DNA of 64,000 bases from Rhizobium deserti (GTDB lineage Bacteria > Pseudomonadota > Alphaproteobacteria > Rhizobiales > Rhizobiaceae): NCBI RefSeq assembly GCF_004358025.1, contig NZ_SMTL01000005.1, positions 1 through 64,000 on the forward strand, read 5' to 3'. The notes beneath the pieces are model-generated. The model was not told the DNA's origin. It worked only from the letters and a program-made list of their open reading frames with translations, and did not search any database. The position numbers and the translations under genes are program-made. This document shows, in pieces, positions 14,976 to 24,404 of this stretch; the stretch's first letter is position 1, and the number at the start of each line of letters is the position of its first letter.

Positions 14976-17661
14976 ATGGAATACGAAGAACAGCAAGAGT
15001 TGGAAGGGCAAGCAACTCCACTTGCGAGCGACGTGCAGCAAGAGCCGACGGTCATCATCGGTGTGGGCGTGTGCGCGCTGTCGCTCGGTTCGCTTGAACG
15101 GCTATTTTCAGACATCAATGCGACGATCGAGGCGTCCTATCTCATAGCAGTTCGCCAGCAGGAGGGATTGGACGTCGCCACCGTAGTCAAGGTCCTGGCC
15201 CGCCAGGATAGGCTGGCGGTCAAAAATTGCCGAGGATGGAGAGCGGCTCGTTCCCGGCTGCATCTATGTCGGCGGTTCGGACGACATGCTGAGCCTCGAG
15301 GATGGGCACCTTCACGTTCGCCCCGCCTCCGAACCGGTCGGCCATCGTGGCACGGTGGACACGATGCTGATCTCGCTCGTCGAACATGCTCACGAGCGCG
15401 CTGTCGCAGTGGTGCTGATGGGGCTTGGCAGCGACGGTGCGGCGGGCGTGGCCGCAACCAAGAAATTCGGTGGGCTCTCCATCGCCGAGAAAGCCGAGGG
15501 CAAGGAAGGCTTGAGCCAGGAAAATGCTGGGCCGTCCGCCTTCGTGGATCTTTATCTGCCGGTACAGGAAATTCCTGAGCAAATCCGTCTTTACGCCGAC
15601 AATTTCAATGAAGCGGAAGGCACCGAGGCAGAGGTCCGGCTGCCAGCGGAGATCGAGGCACACATCACCCAGATTGTCACTATTCTTCGCAATGTCACCA
15701 GCCATGACTTCCACGGTTATAAGAGGGGCACGTTCACTCGCCGCGTCCAAAGGCGCATGCAGGTCCTGCAGATCGCGACGATCGAAGATTACGTGGAGCG
15801 GTTGCGAGCCAATCGTGACGAGGCCCAGAACCTTTTTCAGGATCTCCTGATTGGCGTCACGCAGTTTTTCCGGGATCCGGGAGAATTCGAGGCTTTGGAG
15901 CGGGAGATCCCCCGCCTTTTCAAGGATAAGGAACCCGGTGATCAGCTTCGGGTCTGGGTGCTGGGTTGCGCCACCGGCGAGGAAGCCTATTCCATCGCCA
16001 TGTTGCTTCGCGAGCATATGGCGAGCCTGGACTACCCGCCCGAGGTTCAGATCTTTGCCACGGATCTAGACGCCCGGGCGCTCGCGATCGCGCGTGCTGG
16101 CCGTTATTCGGCGGCGATCAGTTCGCAGGTTCGCTCCGACCGCCTGGCGCGCTGGTTTGTGCGCGAGGGCGATACCTATTGTGTTGCAAAGGATTTGCGG
16201 GAGATGTGCATCTTCTCACCGCATAACATCGTCAAGGATGCGCCCTTTTCCCGCGTTGACATCCTGTCGTGCCGCAACCTGCTGATCTATCTGGACAGCG
16301 ACCTGCAAAACAGAGTGATCCCGATCTTTCACTTTTCGCTGAGGCCGAGCGGCATCCTGTTCCTCGGTTCGTCCGAGAACGTGACGCGGCACAGCAAGCT
16401 CTTTGCGCCGGTGGATCGCAAGAGCCGGCTTTTTCGCCGCCTGGAGACCGCAACCCGCGTCATACCGGACTTTCCGCTTAGCTCCCGAGCGCGCAGCTTG
16501 GATGTTTCTCTTCCTTCGCAGACGCCCTTATTGCAGACGGGGCGTCTGTCTGCGTCGATAAGCCGGCAGGCAGAGGTCGTCGCCGAGCGCTACGCTCCGG
16601 CCTATGTAGTCGTCGATTCCCATTTTGATGTTCTGCACTTCTCGGGCCGCACCGGCCGCTATCTGGAACCCGCCAGCGGAACCGCGACGCTCAACCTTCT
16701 CAGCCTGGCGCATCGCGACCTCAGGGTTGACCTGCGCTCGGCCCTGCAACGGGCCTCTACGGAGGCTGTCAGGGTAGAGATCCCTCGCGTGCTTCTGCGC
16801 CAGGACGACCGGACGCATGCGGTCAACCTGGTCGTCGAGCCTCTTGGAACGAGTGACATCACGTCGATTGTCGTTCTTTTTCAGGATGCGGGGCAGGTTG
16901 CCGAAGGGATTGCATCCGAAGGCGCGCGGCTGACCAATGAGGAGCATGTCCAGCGGCTCGAAACGGATTTACGCGTCACGCGCGATCGGCTCCAGGCGAC
17001 CATCGAGGAACTGGAATCGACCAACGAAGAGTTGAAGTCATCCAACGAGGAATACCAGTCCATCAACGAGGAACTGCAATCTGCCAATGAGGAAATGGAA
17101 ACCTCAAAGGAGGAGCTTCAGTCGGTTAATGAGGAATTGCAGACCGTTAACGGCGAGCTTGCCCACCGCGTGGCGGAGCTTGACCGTACTAATTCCGACC
17201 TGAAGAACCTGCTTGAGGCGACGCAGATCGCTACAGTTTTCCTCGACAACGACCTGCGCGTCAGAAGCTTCACGCCGGCGGCGACAGAGGTCTTCCATCT
17301 TCTGGAGACGGATGTGGGGCGCCCGTTGGACCACGTTGTTTCAAGGGTGGCTTATCCGGAACTTCAGGACGATGTGCGCACGGTTTTGCGCTCGTTGGTA
17401 CCTGTCGACCGGCAGGTCAGCAACGGTGCTGGCGACCGGCACTATGCCGCACGCGTCCTGCCGTACCGAAGTGTCGACAACTATATCAGCGGTGCGGTCG
17501 TCACCTTTACGGATCTCACCGCTACGCATCGAGCTGAAACTGCTCTGCGGCGCAGCGAGGAGCGTCTGCAGCTCGTTCTGGAAACAGACGCTGTCGGCGT
17601 CATTTTCTTCGATTCCGACGGGGTGATCTTCGACGCCAACGGGGTCTTCCTCAAGTGGACG
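14976..17661 (+). pseudogene. CheB-CheR-PAS sensor fusion, frame-shifted and truncated
   Basis: The CheB part begins at ATG 14976 (VIIGVGVCALSLGSLERLFS), but the frame breaks at an A5 run (15222-15226). Removing one A restores the reading IAEDGERLVPGCIYVGG and joins the long frame that runs on from 15230. That frame holds the CheB C-terminus (AVVLMGLGSDGAAG), CheR methyltransferase (TQFFRDPGEFEAL, VWVLGCATGEEAYSIA, CRNLLIYL), a long coiled coil (repeated TNEELKSSNEEYQS-type heptads near 17000-17160) and a PAS domain. A second PAS begins and breaks off at LKWT (about 17661); the usual kinase end is missing. The single-base slip could be a sequencing artefact; the 3' truncation is not. Confidence 0.8.
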
Positions 17662-17960
17662 CCGTCGTGTCCGAGCTGGTAGGTCGTCTTGGCATCGAGC
17701 TGGTAGGGAAGCGCCCGCTCGATCAGTTCCCGGCCTTGCCCCCCACCCTGCGGTCCAGATCCTTCCGGAGGCATGGCGACGCCTCGCTCCTGCCAATCGA
17801 TGTGCAGCCATGGCTTGCCGGCTTCGCCAAGGCCTTCGACGCGCCAAGTAACGGCTAATTGCGCACTCGGCTGACTGAGAGCCCCATACTTAACAGCATT
17901 CGTCGTCAGTTCGTGCAGCGCGAGCGACAACGTTTGTACGGTTGCCGAGCGCAGACGTAC
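17658..17960 (-). pseudogene. inverted fragment of an HWE kinase catalytic domain
   Basis: On the minus strand a run of about 101 codons encodes only the ATP-binding part of an HWE kinase: VRLRSATVQTLSLALHELTT, then NAVKYGALS (N-box), VTWRVEG, WLHIDWQERGV (W-x-E) and GRELIERALPYQL. It has no H-box, and beyond residue 115 the reading crosses into the antisense of the truncated CheB-CheR-PAS gene. That gene would normally end in exactly such a domain, so this piece is probably its own or a paralogue's 3' end in inverted orientation. The junction lies at GTGGAC (17655-17660). Confidence 0.75.
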
Positions 17961-17974
17961 GCCCTGATGAGCGG

Positions 17975-18298
17975 GTGGGCGCGCGCGCAATGGGCAAGCC
18001 ACAAAATGACGCGGTTATCGAGCTTGCCGTGACAAAAATCCGTGGCGCCGCGTCAGTGCTTGACGCTCATCTCGCGGACCGGAAGTTCATCGTCGGCAAC
18101 GAGCTCACGTTGGCTGACATCGACATCGCGGCCCCATTTTCCCAGATCAATCGGTCCAAGCCGCCGTTGAACGAGTATCCAAACCTTGCGGCTTGGCAAC
18201 AGCGCCTTCTCGATACCGTGCCGGCCTGGGCAGAAACGAAGCGTGATCTCGATGCACGCATGGACACGTTTTTCAACGGCATTGGGCTCGAGTTCTAA
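17975..18298 (+). pseudogene. glutathione S-transferase C-terminal fragment
   Basis: Only the helical C-terminal half of a GST remains: GKPQNDAVIELAVTKIRGAA, LDAHLADRKFIVGNELTLAD (the N-capping and hydrophobic-staple region of GSTs), PFSQINRSKPPLNEYPNLAAW and a normal C-terminal end. The thioredoxin-like N-terminal half with the glutathione site is absent. An ATG at 17990 could start a 102-residue product, but a catalytically competent GST is not possible. The 5' breakpoint coincides with the upstream end of the inverted kinase fragment, so one rearrangement may have cut both genes. Confidence 0.75.
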
Positions 18299-18438
18299 AG
18301 CAGGTTCCGGACTTGGGGGGATGCGTCCGGATGTTGAGGATGGCGTATTCACCACGCGGAGGACGCCACTGTGCCGAGGAGGGGGCCGTCACTGGCTGCC
18401 TTCCCAGCACTGCTCCAGCCGACAAATGAGAACTAGCG

Positions 18439-19127
18439 ATGCCTAAAGGTCTATCAGGTCGACGTGAGGCGCTGCTTCTCACACGTGAGCATTTGTCTTC
18501 CTTGCAGCAGGACCATCAACTTCTCGGTCCCGATGAACGGAATTCCTGCTCACGAACGACGAATTGGACAAATCGCTTGCCCAGACGTTTCAAAACGCAC
18601 CGCAAGACAAAGACGTCTGGGTCTTTGCCTATGGCTAGCTGATCTGGAATCCGATATTTCCGGTCGAGTTTTCCTTATCAGCTACGATCCACGGTTATCA
18701 CAGATCACTGTGCATGAACTCGATCCGCGGCCGGGGCTCGATCGTTAATCCCGGCGCGATGCTTGGGCTTGATCCCGGCGGATCTTGCAAGGGACTCGTG
18801 ATGAAAGTCGGTGGAGACGTACCGAATGAACTTAAGCTATTGTGGCGGCGAGAAATGATGTCTGGGGCATATAATCCGAAATGGCTGGATGCGGAATCAG
18901 GCGACCGCTCCATTAGAGCTCTGACGTTTGTAGCGAACCGAGCAAGCGACCATCATGCGGGGCGTTTAACCGATAAGGAAGTAACGAGACGCTTAGCGAC
19001 AGCCTCGGGAATTGGGGGATCAAATTTCGACTACGTTCGACGCACTCAGGAAAGCTTAGAGGCGCACGGCATCCAAGATGCCAAATTATGGAGATTTTTG
19101 AGGACGCAGGGGCTATCTGACCGTTAG
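18439..19127 (+). pseudogene. chaC: dead gamma-glutamylcyclotransferase (ChaC)
   Basis: The remains cover nearly the whole ChaC protein. The N-terminus (EALLLTREHLSSLQQ) is read from ATG 18439. After a frameshift near 18535 the frame starting at 18540 reads FLLTNDELDKSLAQTF, then DKDVWVFAYG-stop-LIWNPIFPVEF, where TAG at 18636-18638 replaces the Ser codon of the family motif YGSLIWNP. The same frame continues without further stops through GYHRSLCMNSIRGRGS, GLDPGGSCKGLV, LKLLWRREMMSGAYNP and RALTFVANR to a stop at 19127. ChaC degrades glutathione or gamma-glutamyl compounds. A single nonsense codon plus one frameshift suggests recent inactivation. Confidence 0.85.
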
Positions 19128-19405
19128 GTCTTTTCGGAGAACGATGCCTTGCCGCATAGAGCCTCGCTGGGCGACGAAGGAAGCGGCTTTAGTGGTCTCA
19201 CTCCCAGCAAGCAATCCGCTCAAGGCGAGCGGGCTGTCGATCTGCGGCAGCCGCTTGATCCAATGTCGCGGGCTTGCCAATGTGGCAAAGCATGAAATCA
19301 CAGGTAATTGTTTCCCAGAAACGTCCTAAAATAGCATACCGTCCTGCGCAGTCAGAACACCGAGCGAGTAAAGAAGCTTGTGCAATTATGGCGGAAGGGA
19401 AACCA
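19128..19405. other. short spacer before the QAT transporter operon
   Basis: No intact gene. A 62-codon minus-strand frame (19113-19301) reads coding-like (LAGSETTKAASFVAQRG) but shows no recognisable domain and is probably another fragment. The last part must carry the promoter of the transport operon; I cannot define -35/-10 elements with confidence. Confidence 0.4.
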
Positions 19406-20281
19406 ATGAAGCTAAAACTATTCGCGGGATTGATTCTGACAACGTTGGTCGGGCTAACGTCACAGGCCAATGCGCAGGCGGTCAAGATCGGTAGCAAGAA
19501 CTTCACGGAGCAGTTCGTTGTCGCCGAAATTTATGCCCAGGCGCTCGAGAAGGCAGGCATCGAAGTCGAGCGCCGCCTCAACCTCGGTGCCACACTGGTT
19601 GCCCATACCGCACTGACGAATGCCGAGATCGATCTCTATCCGGAATATACCGGCACGGCGCTCGCAGCCGTTGTCAAGGGTGACCTGTCAGGCACCGCCG
19701 GGAAGATCTACGGCGAGGTCAAGGACTATTACGAGAAGAACCTTAAGCTCACGCTCCTTGAACCGACCCAGGTGAACAACGGCTATGCGATCATCACGCT
19801 CCCGGACACGGCCGAGAAGTACAAGCTGAAGACGCTGACCGATCTCGGCCCGGTCTCTAAGGACCTTACTTTCGGTGCGGAAGCCGGCTTCGGCGAGCGC
19901 AAGGACGGCCTGCCGGGCCTGAAGCAGGTCTACGGCATCGAGTTCAAGGAATTCAAGATCTTCGCAAAGCTCGGCATCCGCTACAGCGCGCTGACAGCCA
20001 AGGATCTCGATGTTTCTTATGGGTTCGCGACCGACTGGCAGATTTCGGAGAACAAGCTTGTCGTTCTTGCCGACGACAAGAACCTGTTCCCGCCCTACTA
20101 TCTGGTTCCAGTCGTCCGCCAGGACACACTCGCCAAGAACCCGAAGATCGCCGAGGTGCTGAACAAGATCAGCCCGCTTCTCAACAACGAGAACATGCGC
20201 GAGCTGAACGCCAAGGTCGATCGCGACAAGGAAGAACCGGCTGACGTCGCCGAAGAATTTCTAAAGGCGCAGGGCATCTGA
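19406..20281 (+). CDS. QAT-family ABC substrate-binding protein (ProX/OsmF/OpuBC type)
   Basis: A 291-residue periplasmic binding protein from ATG 19406 (GGAAGGGA upstream). Residues 1-23 are a Sec signal ending in ANA-QA. The mature start KIGSKNFTEQFVVAEIYAQA is the hallmark of QAT-family binding proteins for quaternary amines (glycine betaine, choline, and the ergothioneine protein EgtU). AEIDLYPEYTGTAL and DLDVSYGFATDWQI are further family motifs. It heads a run of co-directional genes. A strong stem-loop follows the stop, which should favour production of binding protein over the permeases. Confidence 0.9.
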   Translation: MKLKLFAGLILTTLVGLTSQANAQAVKIGSKNFTEQFVVAEIYAQALEKAGIEVERRLNLGATLVAHTALTNAEIDLYPEYTGTALAAVVKGDLSGTAGKIYGEVKDYYEKNLKLTLLEPTQVNNGYAIITLPDTAEKYKLKTLTDLGPVSKDLTFGAEAGFGERKDGLPGLKQVYGIEFKEFKIFAKLGIRYSALTAKDLDVSYGFATDWQISENKLVVLADDKNLFPPYYLVPVVRQDTLAKNPKIAEVLNKISPLLNNENMRELNAKVDRDKEEPADVAEEFLKAQGI

Positions 20282-20319
20282 AAGCTCTTGTTATAATTGC
20301 GCAACGCGCAACTTGACGT

Positions 20320-20354
20320 GACGATGCGGCGGGCCTTTGCCCTGCCGCATCGTC
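20320..20354 (+). terminator. intercistronic stem-loop/attenuator after the binding-protein gene
   Basis: A stem of eleven pairs (20320-20330 with 20344-20354), one bulged T, then four more pairs (GGGC with GCCC) and a CTTT loop, followed by a T-rich run (TTATATTTTCTT). It lies 39 bases after the binding-protein stop and covers the TTG at 20337, which argues that the permease starts further down. It should act as a partial terminator or an mRNA stabiliser. Confidence 0.65.
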
Positions 20355-20396
20355 CGCTTATATTTTCTTGATTGCCTCAGAGAAAGTTTCCAAGCG

Positions 20397-21011
20397 TTGA
20401 AGTGGGCTCCCAGACATATTCCCGAGATCGCGCTCGCCGTCTGGCAGCATCTGGTCCTGTCGATCTCCGCGGTTCTGATTGGCCTGGTCATCGCACTCGT
20501 CATCGGCATTTTCTGTGCGCGCCGCCAGAGGCTCTATGCCGTGGCGCTCACTGTCGCCAACGTCATTTTCGTCATTCCGAGCCTGGCGCTCTTCGCGCTG
20601 CTCATCCCGCTTGTCGGGCTCGGCATGAAGCCGGCGCTGATCGGCTTGTCATCCTACTGTCTGCTGATCCTGTTGCGCAATATCGTCACGGGTCTCCGGG
20701 GCGTTCCCGCAGATGTGCTCGATGCCGCCGACGGCATGGGTTACGGACGCTGGCAGCGACTGTTCCGCATCGAACTGCCGCTTGCCGCACCACTGATCCT
20801 TTCCGGCGCGCGCATCGCGCTGGTGACGACGATCGGGATCGCCACGGTTGCGGCCTTCATCGACGGCGGCGGGCTCGGCACGATTATCCTCATCGGCATC
20901 GACCAGGAATATCCGGAAAAAATCCTTGTCGGCGGCATTCTGACGGCGCTGCTAGCGATCTCCTTCGATCTCATCCTGACCCGCGCCGAACGGTTGCTGC
21001 TCCGGTGGTAG
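20397..21011 (+). CDS. QAT ABC transporter permease (OsmW/YehW-like)
   Basis: An inner-membrane permease of about 204 residues with five to six hydrophobic segments. The open frame extends to TTG 20337, but that codon lies inside the hairpin, so TTG 20397 is preferred with modest confidence. The EAA-type loop DVLDAADGMGYGRWQRLFRI followed by ELPLAAPLILSGARIA is the ATPase-docking motif of osmoprotectant permeases, and AAFIDGGGLGTIILIGI is typical for the family. It is followed 13 bp later by a second permease, so the transporter is a heterodimer. Confidence 0.85.
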   Translation: MKWAPRHIPEIALAVWQHLVLSISAVLIGLVIALVIGIFCARRQRLYAVALTVANVIFVIPSLALFALLIPLVGLGMKPALIGLSSYCLLILLRNIVTGLRGVPADVLDAADGMGYGRWQRLFRIELPLAAPLILSGARIALVTTIGIATVAAFIDGGGLGTIILIGIDQEYPEKILVGGILTALLAISFDLILTRAERLLLRW

Positions 21012-21024
21012 TGAGGGGATCGTC

Positions 21025-21662
21025 ATGCTGAACAATGCCGCTTCCTGGATCGCCAACAATCCCGACGTGTTCATGCGCGCGCTCGGCCAGCATCTGGTCA
21101 TGTCCGGCGTGTCGCTGGCGATCGCGCTTGCCATCGCGCTGCCGCTGTCGGTGGCGCTCGTCAATTACGGGCGCTTTGCCTTCGGGGTGATCAATACGGT
21201 CAACGGACTGCGCACCATTCCGAGCCTCGCCATCCTCGCCATCATGATGCCGTTGCTCGGCATCGGCCTGATGCCGTCGATCGTGGCGCTGACGATACTT
21301 GCGCTGCCGCCGATCCTGCTCAACGCCTATGTGGGCCTGAGGGACGTCGATCCCGATGCTGTCGAGGCTGCGATCGGCATGGGCATGAGCCGTAGCCAAG
21401 TGTTGTGGAAGATCCGCATTCCGCTGGCCGCACCCGCGATGTTTGCCGGTGCGCGCACCGCCGCAGTGCAGATTCTGGCCGGTGCGACGCTAGCGCCGTT
21501 CATCGGCGGCGGGGGGCTGGGAGATTTCATCGCCGGCGGGATCAGCATGATGGACATGTCGCGCCTGCTCGTCGGCGCCGTACCGATCGCCATTCTCGCG
21601 CTTGGCACGGAATTCATCCTCGGCTTTACCGAGAAGAAGCTTTTTGCAGAAAGAACAACCGC

Positions 21663-21666
<4 letters not shown>
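21025..21666 (+). CDS. QAT ABC transporter permease (OsmY/YehY-like)
   Basis: A 213-residue permease with six hydrophobic segments. The EAA loop DAVEAAIGMGMSRSQVLWKI with the following IPLAAPAMFAGARTA, and the GATLAPFIGGGGLGDFI segment, are diagnostic for the OpuC/OsmU/QAT group. Its stop overlaps the ATPase start (ATGA at 21663), so the two are translationally coupled. It should pair with the permease encoded just upstream. Confidence 0.88.
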
Positions 21667-22595
<929 letters not shown>

Positions 22596-22608
22596 CCGGA
22601 GAAAGCCG

Positions 22609-23352
22609 ATGTCCCTTTCCTATCGTTCATCCGAAGTGCCGGCAGTGCTGATCGAGCCCACCCATCGCCGGATCCGCCTGAAGGTGGGCGAGAGGACGAT
22701 CGCCGACACGACAGGCGCGATCGTGATCTACGAGAATGGCGGACACCCGGTTTATTACCTGCCGAAGGGCGACTTCGTTGCCGGCGTGCTGTCGCCGGCG
22801 GCCAAGGGCGAGGCCTCGCCGCTTCTCGGCGAAAGGCATGTCTTCGATGTAGCCGAGGTCGGCGCATCCAGGGCATGGTCGTTCGACGGATCGACCATCG
22901 GACGCGACGAGCTTGCCGGTTTCGTCACGGTGGATTGGTCGGCCGTGCGCTGGTTCGAGGAGGACGAGGAAATCTTCCGGCATGCCCGCAATGTCTACAA
23001 ACGGATCGATACGATCACGAGCTCGCGGCTGGTCGAGGTCTTTGTCTCCGGCCAGCTTGTCGCGCGCAGCAACCGCGCCGTCTTCCTGTTCGAGACCGGG
23101 CTCATCCCCCGCTATTATTTTCCGGCCGAGGACATTCTCGCCGGTCGCCTGGTGGAGAGCGACCTCACGACCTATTGCCCCTACAAGGGAACCGCATCCT
23201 ATTACCATTTCGAGCTGGACGGGCACCGGCATGACAATATCGTCTGGTATTATCCCGAGCCGCTCGACGAGAGCCTGAAAGTCCGGGGGCTGATCTCCTT
23301 CTACAACGAGAAGGTCGACGAGATCCGCGTCAGCGCAGAGGCTTCGTCCTGA
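22609..23352 (+). CDS. tandem DUF427 protein
   Basis: A 247-residue protein made of two DUF427 domains (about 18-115 and 125-230). The first has RIRLKVGERTIADTTGAIVI and YYLPKGDF; the second repeats the pattern with RLVEVFVSGQLVARSNRAVF and RYYFPAEDI, then YCPYKGTASYYHFELDG, the characteristic DUF427 core. No biochemical function is established for the family that I know of. The RBS GGAGAAAG precedes ATG, and the stop overlaps the next start by one base. Its place in the middle of an uptake/flavin-monooxygenase operon points to a role in catabolism of the imported compound. Confidence 0.85.
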   Translation: MSLSYRSSEVPAVLIEPTHRRIRLKVGERTIADTTGAIVIYENGGHPVYYLPKGDFVAGVLSPAAKGEASPLLGERHVFDVAEVGASRAWSFDGSTIGRDELAGFVTVDWSAVRWFEEDEEIFRHARNVYKRIDTITSSRLVEVFVSGQLVARSNRAVFLFETGLIPRYYFPAEDILAGRLVESDLTTYCPYKGTASYYHFELDGHRHDNIVWYYPEPLDESLKVRGLISFYNEKVDEIRVSAEASS

Positions 23353-24404
23353 TGCTGCTCGGATATTCGCTGACGCCCTTCGGCCATGATCCGGACGCGT
23401 GGACAAAAGCGCGCGATCGCCGACGTCTCGGCTTCGATGCCTTGCTGGATCAGGTTGCGGCGGCCGAAGCGGCGGGCTTCGATTTCGTCCTGCTTGCCGA
23501 CCGGCTGGGTGTCCGTCCTGTCGATGATCTGTCGTCGGTGGCGGTTCCTTTCGAACCGACCTTGCTTGCCTCGGCACTGGCGACACGGGCAGATCGGATC
23601 GGCATTGTCGCGGCCGCATCCACGGCCCAGCACGAGCCCTACAATCTCGCCCGCCGTTTCGCCTCGCTGGATCTCGTGAGCAAAGGGCGCGCGGGATGGC
23701 TGGTCGTTCCTGATGACGGCGATGCCGGTCGCGGAAACGAATATGTGGATGTCGTAACTGCCCTCTGGGACAGTTTCGAGGATGATGCCTTTATTTACGA
23801 CAAAGCCGCCGGCCGTTTTTTCGATCCTTCGAAGATGCATGTGGCACACCACCAGGGCGCGTATCTTGCCGTTCGCGGGCCGCTCAACGTCAACCGCTCG
23901 CCGCAGGGCCGGCCGGTTCTGGCGCATCTGCTGGAAGAAGGCGACGATGCTCTCGCTGCGCGAACAGGGGAACTGCTTTTGCTGCAGGCGGACACCGTCG
24001 AGGGGTTGGTCGCGATCGCGGCGCGCATGATCAGGTCCGTCGAGGCAGCCGGTCGCCGTAGAAGTGATGTCCGGCTTGTCGCCAATATCGTTCCGGTCGT
24101 TGCGGAAAGCGAACAGGCGCTCGGGGAGGACGGCAGGATACTACCGATCGCAGGGATACAGATGGACGGAACACCGGAGATGATCGCGGACCGGTTGCAG
24201 GAACTGGCGACGGCTACCGACCTGGAAGGGTTCACGATCCTGCCGCCTTCGCTGGAGATGGGGCAGCGTTTTCTTGGCGACGTCGTTCCCGAACTCGGAC
24301 GCCGCGGCTTGATCGGCAGCCGGCGGCAGGAAACGCTGCGCGACAGGCTCGGCCTTGCACAACCGGTGCATCCGGCCGCCTCGGGCAAGGAGGTGTCGGC
24401 ATGA
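23352..24404 (+). CDS. LLM-class flavin-dependent monooxygenase
   Basis: A 350-residue TIM-barrel protein of the luciferase-like superfamily. Markers are an N-terminal LGYSLTPFGHD strand, GFDFVLLADR, VPFEPTLLASALATRADRIG, STAQHEPYNLARRFASLDLV (the usual TxxxxPYxxAR segment) and SPQGRPVLAHLLEEGDDALA. It would use FMNH2, supplied by a separate reductase, and O2 to oxidise an organic substrate, often splitting C-N or C-S bonds. It is somewhat shorter than the NtaA-type enzyme encoded next and may be its partner or a second-step enzyme. The stop overlaps the next gene by 4 bp. Confidence 0.82.
   Translation: MLLGYSLTPFGHDPDAWTKARDRRRLGFDALLDQVAAAEAAGFDFVLLADRLGVRPVDDLSSVAVPFEPTLLASALATRADRIGIVAAASTAQHEPYNLARRFASLDLVSKGRAGWLVVPDDGDAGRGNEYVDVVTALWDSFEDDAFIYDKAAGRFFDPSKMHVAHHQGAYLAVRGPLNVNRSPQGRPVLAHLLEEGDDALAARTGELLLLQADTVEGLVAIAARMIRSVEAAGRRRSDVRLVANIVPVVAESEQALGEDGRILPIAGIQMDGTPEMIADRLQELATATDLEGFTILPPSLEMGQRFLGDVVPELGRRGLIGSRRQETLRDRLGLAQPVHPAASGKEVSA

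Noticed and set aside
15222-15226. Programmed ribosomal frameshifting at the A5 run as normal expression of the CheB-CheR fusion
   Set aside because: There is no typical slippery heptamer or downstream stem in view and the gene is truncated anyway, so mutation or sequencing slip is simpler.
20337-20396. TTG 20337 as start of the first QAT permease
   Set aside because: The codon lies within the stem-loop and has no ribosome site; homology does not require the extra 20 residues.
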